Source: Typhlomys cinereus
Lineage: Eukaryota; Chordata; Mammalia; Rodentia; Platacanthomyidae
Length of the DNA: 64,000 nt
Direction of reading: 5' to 3'
NCBI GenBank assembly: GCA_023101885.1
Contig: JALPQD010000005.1
Location: 4,991,819 to 5,055,818, forward strand
A program made the translations under genes and the position numbers. The notes beneath the pieces are model-generated. The model did not search any database. It was not told the origin of the DNA and saw only the letters and a list, made by a program, of their open reading frames with translations. Of the stretch, positions 54,966 through 64,000 are shown one piece after another. Numbering within the stretch: position 1 is the stretch's first letter; each line of letters starts with the position of its first letter.

Positions 54966-55060
54966 ACTTACTGATCATAATTTTGAATTGGAAAGTGATC
55001 GGCGACAAGTTCTTTGTAATTCACCATTGTGCAGCGCTAAGTGCATACTACTTTGTACTG
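54966..55060 (+). CDS. Tlcd4: Tlcd4 exon 5 (last coding exon in window)
   Basis: This 95-nt exon encodes residues 102-133. The acceptor is ctttgtgcag|A and the donor is GTACTG|gtgagt, ending in phase 0. It reads [17 protein letters not shown], then [15 protein letters not shown]. The paired histidines His121-His122 sit where the TLC family carries its conserved HH motif, which in ceramide synthases is part of the catalytic Lag1 motif; whether TLCD4 is catalytic is not known to me. Residues about 102-110 and 117-133 are hydrophobic. Reading past the donor gives a frame that runs only about 22 codons to a stop in the intron. The 3' remainder of the gene is not in the window. A different-frame ORF of 171 codons starting at 54841 overlaps this exon and is a shadow. 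Confidence 0.93.
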
Positions 55061-55269
55061 GTGAGTACACCAGCATTCTCCGTAGCGGCAGCCAAGATTG
55101 GGGGCTGGGCTCAGAGGGGACTATAAATGTAGACAAACAAGTGTCGGTTCATAAAAGCTACATTCAAATGCACGTGTTGATGTGTTGTGCTTGTGACGTG
55201 TTATTTTGTGTATTAGCTGAAATAATAACTTCATGTGTGTGTGCCTCTTGGTGTGTCTGTCTGTCTAGT

Positions 55270-55660
55270 TTGGTTGTGATTGACGGCTACTGTGTCAGCT
55301 TGGCAATTGAAGGTTTTGGCTCTGGTTTTGGCTTTACGTTTGTAAAGATTGAGTAGTTGTGTTAAGCCCTGAGCAAGCCTGCAGGAGATTGTCTACTTGA
55401 TGAGGAAGACCCAGCCCAGGCCTGTGCAGGTGGGTAAAAATGGAGCCGGGGCTGGTGAGGTAGGTTGGCATTCTTCAGTATATTTGGCCAGCAGGCTCTG
55501 ACTAGGGACGTTCGTCCCTCTCTCAACATTACTGTGCATACGGTGTGGCCAGGCTCGTAGTCCCCTGGTGCTGCTGAGGACTCTGCTGCCAAACTGCATT
55601 GAGAACTGTAACCAACGCAGTGAATGTATCGGCCCCTTACAGACTATGTACAACAATTAT
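55270..55660 (+). mobile_element. Unresolved rodent repeat family
   Basis: ctactgtgtcagcttggcaa, ctgcaggagattgtctactt, attgagaactgtaaccaacg, as at 30670. Confidence 0.55.
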
Positions 55661-55667
55661 AGTTTTG

Positions 55668-55775
55668 GCTTTTTTTAGGCAGGGTGTCATGTAGCCTTAA
55701 ACTCCTGACCTTCCTGTCTCCGCTTCTCAAGTGCTGGCACAGGGCACGTGCCACCCCTCCTGGCTTCGAATTCAT
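55668..55775 (-). mobile_element. B1-like SINE, minus orientation
   Basis: ttaggcagggtgtcatgtag, ccttaaactcctgaccttcc, ggcacgtgccacccctcctg. Confidence 0.65.
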
Positions 55776-56384
55776 AAACCAAGATGGGCAGATGACACTA
55801 ATCACTTGAGTTTGCGCTTAAAAACTTCAGGACTATGTAGTTGTAGGTACTTGTCTCCCCAGATATATTTATGCAGCCAGGGATATGTGTGGATTCTTGT
55901 ACATGTTGCTACGATGTTTGTTTCCTGGGTAATTCAGGTTCGTGTGTCGTTGCATTTAAGAGACAGGGGAGTCTTGCTCAGAGACTCAGCGACTGGGGAT
56001 TTCTTCTCTTTGAAGAAGCAAGGTTATTCACCCAGGCCCCGTGCAGCCCTCCTTGCTCATCTGCCACAGGCGACCCCTGCTTCGCTGGCTGAAGACAGGT
56101 TAATAGAGAATCTTGCAAAACATTTCAGACAGACAGTAAAGCTTATTAAATTCAATACCTCAACTTATTTAGCTCCATATGCATTTGGATACTGACAACT
56201 TTGTATACTTTATTTCTTCTAATGTTTGTTAGTTTTCTCTGTTATTTTTCACCCTAGGTGTACCCACAAGCTTAGAGATTTTTTTTTTTGTCAATTTTAG
56301 GTAACTGATAAAATATGTAATTTATATTTTCTCTATTTTAACCTTATATGTAACCTTGGTTTTTTTCTTTTTCGTTTAATTTTT

Positions 56385-56492
56385 TTTTAAGACAGTCTTT
56401 GCTGAGTAATCCGGGCTGGCCTCAAACTCAGGGTAATCCTCCTGTCGCAAGCTTCTGAGTGTTGAGATTGATTACATGTCTGATTTGGCTTT
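56385..56492 (-). mobile_element. B1-like SINE, minus orientation
   Basis: ttttaagacagtctttgctg, ccgggctggcctcaaactca, gtgttgagattgattacatg. Confidence 0.65.
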
Positions 56493-56665
56493 TTTTCTTA
56501 TTTTTCCTTATTATTACGACTCTTAGGGGTTTTTAGTATATTAATTACAATCTGGTTTTGTTTTTTATCAACCCACACAAAGATAAATAATGAATGAGAG
56601 GCCAATTCAGCATCATTTTTGCCATCTCAGAGATGTTACATCTTCACGTCACCTATTCAGAGCCT

Positions 56666-56709
56666 CTATCTATCTATCTATCTATCTATCTATCAATCTA
56701 TCTATCTAT

Positions 56710-56713
<4 letters not shown>
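56666..56713. repeat. (CTAT)n tetranucleotide microsatellite
   Basis: About twelve units with one interruption (caatctat). Confidence 0.95.
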
Positions 56714-56743
<30 letters not shown>

Positions 56744-56985
56744 GTACTGTGTGGTACTGTGTGTCCCTGTGGAGGACCAAGGGTGACTTCAAGAATCATC
56801 CTGGATTACTTCTACCTTCCTTTTTCTTCACTCTGGGATTTCCCAAGCTCTGCCCACCAAGGTCTGAAGTGCAGCTGCTGCTGCTGTTTCCGCCTGGCAT
56901 TTTTACGTGAGACCTGGGATCTGAACTCAGAACCTTCTGATTGTGAAGCAGAGTCTTAGTCCCTGAGCCATCTCTCCAGCCCCAA
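56714..56985 (-). mobile_element. tRNA-head SINE, minus orientation
   Basis: (TG)n at 56719-56742, then tgtccctgtggaggaccaag, gaatcatcctggattacttc and ctgagccatctctccagccc. Confidence 0.87.
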
Positions 56986-57009
56986 AGTAACAATCTAATT
57001 TTTTATTCT

Positions 57010-57290
57010 TCAACACTTTGATACATAAATACAATACCTTTTTGTTGTTTTCCTCCCTTACCACCCTCTCCATTCTCTTTCCATTCCCTCCTCTGTTTCC
57101 CTTAGATGCAGCAGCCTGCATACGTTCCAGGCAATCTCCCTCAGACTTTCATGTCTTTCTTTGTGTGGCCCATGGGCTTTATCCAGGACACTGTACTGGT
57201 ATGGGGGTGCTATCTGTAGTCAGTTGTGGAGGAAAGTAGCTCCCCTTATTCTAGCTGACATCACCCCTCAATCCTTTCTCAGGAAAGTGC
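57010..57290. mobile_element. L1-like fragment (tentative)
   Basis: A pyrimidine-rich ttttcctcccttaccaccct segment, ttccctcctctgtttccctt and tggtatgggggtgctatctg resemble the other L1-like fragments here. Confidence 0.35.
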
Positions 57291-57364
57291 AGTGTCTCTT
57301 GTCCCGTGAGATCTTACCCTTCTGCAGTGAAATACTAAACAAAACATGTTTTAAAAACCTACCT

Positions 57365-57552
57365 ATTTTTATGCTATTTGAGAGAAAAGAGCATGTGAGA
57401 GAGAGAATATGAATGTGTGTGTGATATATCATGTATGAATGGAAGAAAGTCCAAGGATAACTTTCATTCCATTGAATGGACTCTGGGGATTGGATTCAAC
57501 TACCAGGTTTGTAATCAGGCACTTTACACACTGAGGCATCTCACTGGCCCCC
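57365..57552 (-). mobile_element. B3-like SINE, minus orientation
   Basis: gagcatgtgagagagagaat, gtccaaggataactttcatt, ctggggattggattcaacta, ctgaggcatctcactggccc. Confidence 0.7.
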
Positions 57553-57559
57553 AAACCTA

Positions 57560-59180
57560 TTTTTGTTTGTCATGTATCAACATGTCCAAAATCACTTTTT
57601 TTTAATGGAACAAGGGACTACTATTTTCGTGTCATTTCCTATTCTTTAGTCTTCTTTAAATTTTTTAAAAATAGATCGCACATAGTTCTACTTTTTAGAC
57701 ATCTTGTTTATAGATGTTTTGGTCCTAAGGACTTTTGTTGGGTAACCTAACAAAATCCCAGTGAACTCTGGAAAGCATATGTATGGATGCACATGAGCGC
57801 TTAGGGTCTTGCTGCCATTTAGAAGTGTCTCCCCTGAAGTTCGGAAGTATACTCTAAAACAGCGTGCAATGACAAGAATACGAACTGAAAGCTAACACCT
57901 CCTTTACATGTACTTAAAAATGCGGATATTAGGAACTGCTGTTTTGTTTTGGCTGCTGAAATCAGTGGCTTGACAAATGATTGGTTGTGCGTAGATTGGC
58001 AAGTCGAATGTTTAATTATGTGAGATGAATACAAGTTTCTCTTTGGACTTGCAAGCCTGCTTTGAAAAAAGAAGTCAAATGCATGCTGAGGTTTTTAAAG
58101 AGGAATAATGGCTGTCTTATTTAGTAATTCAAGCGACGAGTGAAGGAAGTCCTCCGTAGCAGTTTTTTTTTCCCCTAAAAATGATTGCTGTTTTAATATA
58201 TCCTCGTTATATTGTTTTAGCATAAAGTAAATTCATCTGACGTAAATCTGTTCATAGCAAAACAAAATATGAGGAAAACAGATGAAAAGAATAATTTTCT
58301 CTGCAATCTTGTACCTGAGATAGTTAAGGAGTAATTGATGAGAAACAGGAAGATTGAATCACCTGGGAGAGGGGTAGATGCCCCAAGTTCATCTTCAGGG
58401 TACAGAGCGGCAAGGAAGAATTGAGGCCGACTAAGAGCTACCGTGCATAGGTCATCCTGGCCAAGGGTGGCACAACCAGGCGCTGTTACCAGATGGTTAT
58501 CCTGGTGCTCTGGTGCCCGCTTGCTTCTCAGGGCAGAGCCTCGCCATCTCAGATAACTGCCTCTTTTGATGAGGTTTCTTGTCTCGGGTTTGCCTATTCC
58601 CCAGGGTAGTTTCTATTCCTTATCAGAATGTGTTTTATCAGTCCTAAAATCCAAGGTGACTCCAAGCTTAGGAGAGTCACAGACCTTTAGGTGCCTTTGA
58701 GGGTGTGGAGCGCTGTGGGGGCCAGACAGTGAGATGCCTGGAGGAGATAAATGGGAAGCTAAGGCAGAGAAGCGAGGCTTCCTGCCTGCCTTGTGGGCCG
58801 GAGGGAGAAGGCGGTGCTTCTCAGCAAAGCAGTGTCTGAGAGCCTGTGTAATTTTACACCTGCAAAGTGTGAGGGTTTGTCTTCCCATGCAGCAAACTCC
58901 TGGCTCTCTTGGTACATTTTGTTACTCTGAGAAGTAAAATGTCTAGAAATTCTTGCCCCATATGGGACTCAGCATTTGAAAGGCAATTTGAATGGATAAT
59001 GCTGCAATTGTCTTAAGATTCTTTTTCTTAAACGACTTTGTTATTGGAACTAAGTACATTTGAAGTATGAATGGAAGAAAGCCTCTTTGAGGTTTTAAAT
59101 ACATACTCTCCCGGAGAAATCATTGAATAGTAAGATTCTTGGGCTTGAGGTATTATAGGCTATGTCTAGATTATATAATG
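57560..59180. other. Intron 5 stretch without recognised repeats
   Basis: About 1.6 kb of mostly unique AT-rich sequence with short random frames only. Confidence 0.4.
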
Positions 59181-59184
59181 TCAC

Positions 59185-59490
59185 GTGTTACGCGAGTGTG
59201 TGCATGTGTGTGCATGCATGTGCATGCGGAAGAAAGCAACCAACCTCTGATACCATTACTCAGGTGCTATCCACTGTATTTTCTGAGACATGTCTCTAAG
59301 CGATCTCAAACTTACTTGAGCAGGCTTGACTGGTTGGCCAGTGAACCTCAGGGACCCACCCACCTGTCTTTGCCCCCCAATGCTGGGATTATAAATGCAT
59401 GCCATCACGTCTGGCTTTTTTCTGTGGAATCATACTCAGGCCCCCAGTGTTTGCACCACACGCACTCTACTGACAAGTTATGTCCCCGGG
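59185..59490 (-). mobile_element. B4-like SINE, minus orientation
   Basis: gtgtgcatgtgtgtgcatgc, gagacatgtctctaagcgat, ttggccagtgaacctcaggg, caatgctgggattataaatg. Confidence 0.7.
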
Positions 59491-60069
59491 TTGTGTAATA
59501 TCTTGATTACCATTTTTGTAACACTCTCTGCTATATTTCCTGGAGTTTTGAAACTCTCTGATCGCAAGTTGTATCTTAAGAACCCTTATGTAGTTTTTCA
59601 CCTGATATTTAGTTTTCACCCGGGCAAAGGATTCCAATCATGAAGGAAAGATTAATCTCTAGAAGGAAGTGGACTGAGTTATGCTTTAGTGAGCTGTTTG
59701 TCAGGGCAGCCCAGCACCCTTTGTACACCTGTGCTGACTCCTGTGGTCGGTGAGGAGTGAAAGGTACTGAGTGGGAATCCTTCCCCAGCTCCGCATGGCT
59801 CCTGCCCCTAGCCTTGTGCTACAGTTTAAGAAACACGGGGTAGTGTCCAGGTGCTCTTCATAGGTTTCTTTAAAAGATATTGAAGGCCATACGATGTCTT
59901 AAGGGGTGAGAATTTCTGTTTGTTTAATCCCAGTTTCTATATTTTAAAAATACTTTCAGGCGGTTGTGTATAAAGTTCTGTTAGGTCACATTCATCGAAG
60001 TTGTAATTTACACCAGGAGACTAAGAATTTAGAAAATTTTTACTTTATATTGAAAAAGTTAAAATCCCC

Positions 60070-60235
60070 AGAGGCTGGAGAGAGGGCTCAGCTAGTGAAG
60101 TGCTGGTCGTGCACTCAGCACACGGGCTGAAGCTCCTAACCCAGCTCTACAGAGGTGGAGCCAGGTGGACTCACTGGCCACTCAGCCAGTCGTGGTGGAC
60201 GACAGACCAAGTCAGTCTGTTTTTAAGAACAAGGA
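60070..60235 (+). mobile_element. tRNA-head SINE fragment
   Basis: agaggctggagagagggctc, agctagtgaagtgctggtcg; the body is degraded. Confidence 0.5.
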
Positions 60236-60239
60236 GGAA

Positions 60240-60760
60240 GCAAAGTGCAGAAGATAAATAACCTCAGTCCCAAGACTCGGGGAACATTCCCAGGAGGGGA
60301 CAAGAAGAGTGTGAGAACCTGGAAGTTGGGAAGGGTGTGGCCAGACGGTATCTCTGGACAGGATGGGGCTGCTGCATCCAGGGGCGCGTGCGGCACTGCA
60401 GCTGCGAGAACCTGCATAAGATCTGCACAGGCTCTGGACCATCAACCTTGCACCAGGGGAAGGGAAAGATCTCAGGAGGCGCTGTAGCTCCCTGGAAGAC
60501 GATTGAGGGTTGATGCTGGGAGAGATGGGGAAGAGGAGCTGCTTTCCTTGATGGCGTCTCCAGTGGTACGTGATTCATGCCCCAAGAAGTGCTCAGGCGC
60601 TTGCTGGTGCAGCAACCCGGATGAAACTCAGTGGGCAGCTCACCCACAAAGACATAAGAGGAGGAGGAGACTGGAGGGAAGAAGAAAGGCGGGTGGGATT
60701 GAGTCGTAAGCTCACTGTGCTAATGTCTGAAACTCTAAAAGAATAAAGATAAAAAAAATA
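60240..60760 (+). mobile_element. L1-like 3'-UTR fragment
   Basis: ccttgcaccaggggaaggga, agatctcaggaggcgctgta, gctccctggaagacgattga and a purine-rich aagaggaggaggagactgga end before aagaataaagat. Related to the copy at 52710-53010. Confidence 0.55.
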
Positions 60761-60764
60761 GATT

Positions 60765-61555
60765 ACCTGAAAAAGATATCCAAAATTAACCTTCAGCTCT
60801 CACATGCACATACACAAATGCACCTGAACCCACGTGTGCATGTGCACGCGCATCTCCACAGCAAGTCTAAGGTAAATGCTATTAATTGGCATATTTCATG
60901 GGTAATTGTATTGAAAAACAAATGCTCTTGTTTAAAGATTTTCTTATGTATTCAACTATATTTGGTGTAAAAATGATTGCATTTCCCTCTGTTTCTTTCG
61001 TCCATGAGGATAGCTTCCAGAGAAATTTTAGGTGACATCCTAACTGTTCTAACAACACTTCTAAAGACAGTAATCTCAAAAACTGAGTGGGTTCCCGTTG
61101 TGTAGTCACCTAGTGCAGGTTATACAGTCAGCACTAAGATCTGTGTAGGATCTACTGCCACTATTTTACTCAGTAAATATGGTAGATATTCAGCCAATGA
61201 AAAATTTTTCAAAATTCAAATAACATGTTAAACAACATTCTTTCTTCCACTGAAATAAGAAATTGAATTTTCTTAAAAAGTAATGAACAATGAACTGGCA
61301 GAAGTAAGTTCTGGGCACGTTTTATTGGTTTTCCTGTAACTCACGAAGAATCCCATGTTTATAGAGTTACTTAATAACTCTCATCATTGAGAAACTAGTC
61401 TTGGTAATTATGCTAAGTGGTCAGTTTTCAAAATAAGGTGTTTTCTACTTCATTCATATCCATATATGTCTGTGTTTGAATTTGTTTCAACATTTGCAAT
61501 TTTTATTTATATATTTATTATAAAGTATTGCCATTTATTATTATTTTATTATATG
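60765..61555. other. Intron 5 AT-rich stretch
   Basis: A CA-rich remnant at about 60795-60865, otherwise unclassified. Confidence 0.4.
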
Positions 61556-61557
61556 TG

Positions 61558-61559
61558 CA

Positions 61560-61617
<58 letters not shown>

Positions 61618-61768
61618 CACTGTGTGTACCTGCGGAGACCCAGTGGTGACTTTGGGAATCATTCTAGATTGCACTGCCTGGCATTTTTATATAGGATCTG
61701 GGATCTGAACTCAGGTCCTTCTGCTTACAAGGCAAAGGCTTTAACGCGTGCGCCATCTCTCAGCCCCA
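61558..61768 (-). mobile_element. tRNA-head SINE with (TG)n, minus orientation
   Basis: (TG)n of about 25 units at 61565-61614, then actgtgtgtacctgcggaga, gggaatcattctagattgca and cgcgtgcgccatctctcagc; the body is internally deleted. Confidence 0.82.
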
Positions 61769-61774
61769 GCACTT

Positions 61775-62610
61775 GCAGTTTAATATAAGCTGTTTGATGT
61801 GACCATTCCCATAGCTCGCATACACAGCACAGCCCCTGTCTGGCTTTCCTCGGGTAGAAGGGGCTAGGAGTTCATGTCTCCACCTACCTGTCTGCCTTGG
61901 TCTCTGCTTTCTGCTTCTCTTCCTCCTACGATGGAGATACATACAGTGGAAATTACCACAGCAGACCTGTTCCCTTTTCTTCTTCCAAACACATTAGATT
62001 GTTTAGATCCTATTTTTTTCTTTTAGTAAAGAAACAAAGGAAGAAATCGGGAAAGCGGACAGCAGGCCTATCACATGTGAGCAGAGGGTTCTTTTGTGTT
62101 TTTCCAAAGGAAATCAGGACTAGGTAAAGGCCTCCCTGTGAGGCGGCAGCTGCGGCCTGGGGGTGTTGAGAACCTCGCTGTCCCTGCTACTACTTTGGGC
62201 TCTTAAGTGCCAGAGTACTGCACCCAGCAACGAGTGGTCCAGCTCTGAGCTTGGGGTGACAGACCCTTCCAGCCACCTCTGCGCAGTTCTCTGTGGCCTG
62301 TCACCTCTGTCGTCACTGTCCCCTGCTCTTGCTATGCCCACCGTGCCCGCCTCTGAACACGTTTACATCTGTTCACGGTCTCACACGTTCTCACAGCCTT
62401 TGCTCGCAGGGCATTTCACGCCTTCGCTGCCTGTGGGGGCTGCTGGCCATGCAGGGAGCTGTCACCTGCTCCGTCCACTCTGACTGGGGTAAAAGATGAC
62501 AAGTAAGGCAGCAAAACTGTTGCGATGCGTCCTGCTTCTGCACAGGCGCAGCTTCCGGGGCAGCAGGGCCGGCAAGTCGTCAGGGTGGTCTGCGGAGTGC
62601 TGCTGCGCAC
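61775..62610. other. Intron 5, GC-rich unclassified stretch
   Basis: From about 62120 composition rises. Open frames exist on both strands (for example 62163-62483 +) but none is recognised as a protein, and no splice-supported exon is seen. Confidence 0.35.
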
Positions 62611-62618
62611 TTGTGAGA

Positions 62619-62765
62619 GCGTGGTGCACACTGGCTGTGAGCACGCGTGATGCACGCTGGCTGTGAGCACGCGTGGTGCACGCTGGCTGTGAGCACGCGT
62701 GGTGCACGCTGGCCGTGAGAGCGTGATGCACGCTGGCTGTGAGCACGTGTGATGCATGCTGGCGT
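62619..62765. repeat. 26-bp minisatellite, about 5.7 copies
   Basis: Units start at 62619, 62645, 62671, 62697, 62721 and 62747. The core is gcgtggtgcacgctggctgt followed by gagcac. The fourth unit is 24 bp and the last is partial. Units differ at a few sites (gtggtg/gtgatg, cacact/cacgct). Read on the minus strand it gives a repetitive Cys/His/Ser frame that is an artefact. Confidence 0.93.
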
Positions 62766-62769
62766 CATG

Positions 62770-63290
62770 GGTGTGGCAGATGCTCCTGCCCCTGCAGATT
62801 GACAGCTGCCCCAGTGAAGCCCAGACAGCCACAGGTGGGATCATGAAGGGGTCATCTGAAACTGATGTTTGGGGTGGCTGCGTGACAGCTTGGGTGGCTC
62901 CCTGACTCCAGTCTTACTTGGGCTCCAAAGGCTGGTCTGAAGTCTTCTTCGGGCATCATTAGCAGGTTGAGTGTCACCCGTGGGCATCAGTGAGGGCCGC
63001 TAATCAGCTGCAATTGTCCCAAAGCTCTGGGAATGTGGCTGCTTGACTGGCAGTTGCAGTGACCTCCTTGAGCTTGGCACACCCGAGCTGTCATTGCTGC
63101 CTCCCACTCGCAGCTCTCCAGGGGTCTCAGCAGCTCCCTCACAGCCTTTGAAGACTGTGTCACCACTGGCTCCTGACCCACCCATCGGCTCTCCCCATTC
63201 TGAAGTTGCTCCATGTCCCCTCTGGACCATCAGGGAAGGACTGACAGCTGTCAGTCAAGCAGTTTAACTGCCCACCTTGACAGCTCCAGA
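62770..63290. other. Intron 5, GC-rich unclassified stretch
   Basis: Unique-looking sequence after the minisatellite. A Ser/Pro-rich frame on + (63043-63267) and two frames on - overlap each other; no family is recognised. Confidence 0.35.
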
Positions 63291-63339
63291 AGTTTAATAA
63301 TAATTATTTTATTTTTACTGTTTTGCATCTGTGCGTGTG

Positions 63340-63350
63340 TGCGTGCGTGC

Positions 63351-63404
<54 letters not shown>

Positions 63405-63648
63405 AAGAAAGCGCTTGAGTGCTTATGGATGCCCAAGGACACATTGACGTTAAGAATCATCCTGGATTGCTCTGCCTTCATATTGCTCTGCTCTGGGGTT
63501 TCTTAGGTTCCATCTTCCAGGGCTGGAATTAATTACAGGCCACAGCCATTTCTACCCAATATTTTACGTGGGATCTGGGGATCTGAACTCAGGTCCTTTT
63601 GCTTGTAAGGCAGAGGTTTTAATCTCTGAGCCCATTGCTCCAGCTCCA
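63340..63648 (-). mobile_element. tRNA-head SINE with (TG)n, minus orientation
   Basis: (TG)n at 63355-63402, then cttatggatgcccaaggaca, gaatcatcctggattgctct, ggggatctgaactcaggtcc and tgagcccattgctccagctc. Confidence 0.85.
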
Positions 63649-63654
63649 TTAGTT

Positions 63655-64000
63655 TAAAAAGAAAATCATTAAATGGTATTTACAACAAAAATTTAGAATG
63701 CAGTTAGCATTTTTCAACCTATATTAATCAATAGTCCAATGATAAATCAGTAATATTATAGTAACTTAGGGAATAAAAAGATTTTGGGTTAGTTTTTTTC
63801 CCGTCAAAATGGATGTTTATAGGCATTTATGGTTTAGTGTATTTTCAGGGACTGATTCTCCAGAGATAACTACGGTCAATACTTCATATATTTGTAGTTT
63901 AATATCAATTGCACTCATACATATATATATATCAATCATGCACACGTGATTTTCTGAATCGTCATATTTGGATTGGCAAAAAAGGTAAAGAAGATTTCAT
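63655..64000. other. Intron 5, AT-rich end of window
   Basis: Includes an (AT)-rich acatatatatatat at about 63919-63932. No exon is recognised before the window ends. Confidence 0.45.

Larger units (their letters stand above)
55061..64000 (+). other. Tlcd4: Intron 5 of Tlcd4 (incomplete)
   Basis: Begins with gtgagt in phase 0 and runs past the end of the window, at least 8.9 kb. I looked for sequence resembling the next part of TLCD4 and found none. Confidence 0.8.

Noticed and set aside
54841..55356. 171-codon plus-strand frame over exon 5
   Set aside because: It reads exon 5 in the wrong frame and crosses the donor site into the intron; the correct frame is fixed by exons 2-4.
62416..62844. 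Repetitive Cys/His/Ser frames on the minus strand
   Set aside because: They are translations of the 26-bp minisatellite.
55061..64000. Further Tlcd4 coding exons
   Set aside because: No sequence resembling the next part of the TLC domain was found; the remaining exons probably lie beyond the window.

Overview
This is a eukaryotic, mammalian and specifically rodent genomic window. It has long non-coding stretches, split exons with GT-AG borders, one CpG island, and dense SINEs of rodent type (B1-, B3/B2-, B4- and ID-like). It also holds rodent L1 (Lx-like) 3'-UTR fragments, LTRs and many (CA/TG)n microsatellites. No bacterial, plasmid, phage or CRISPR features are present. The commonest SINE has a tRNA-like head, internal AATAAA signals and an A-rich tail (a 'T+' SINE). 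It does not match the mouse or rat B2 consensus as I remember it. This suggests a non-murine rodent, possibly a jerboa-like dipodoid; that species call is an inference of low confidence.

The only protein-coding gene I can support is the 5' part of Tlcd4 (also called Tmem56), on the + strand. A CpG island at about 21.69-22.94 kb probably holds its promoter and a non-coding first exon. Four coding exons follow at 47464-47629, 52020-52109, 53264-53322 and 54966-55060. They splice into one open frame of exactly 133 codons, about half of the roughly 263-residue family protein. The rest of the TLC domain must lie beyond position 64000, because no further exon is recognisable from 55061 to the end.

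Layout: 1-21.6 kb is repeat-rich DNA upstream of the island, with no recognised gene. 21.7-22.9 kb is the CpG island. 22.6-47.46 kb is the presumed intron 1, full of SINEs, L1 fragments and an LTR, with a few unique blocks. 47.46-55.06 kb holds the coding exons and introns 2-4. 55.06-64 kb is the start of intron 5, including a 26-bp minisatellite inside an unexplained GC-rich block.

Most open reading frames are chance frames through (TG)n, (CT)n, (TTCC)n, SINE or CpG-island sequence and are not reported as genes. I found no previously undescribed multi-gene system. The most notable observations are nested and inverted SINE insertions with clear target-site duplications, an LTR inserted in a B4-like SINE, an LTR with an internally expanded transcribed region, the minisatellite, and one AT-rich unique block that could be a conserved regulatory element.
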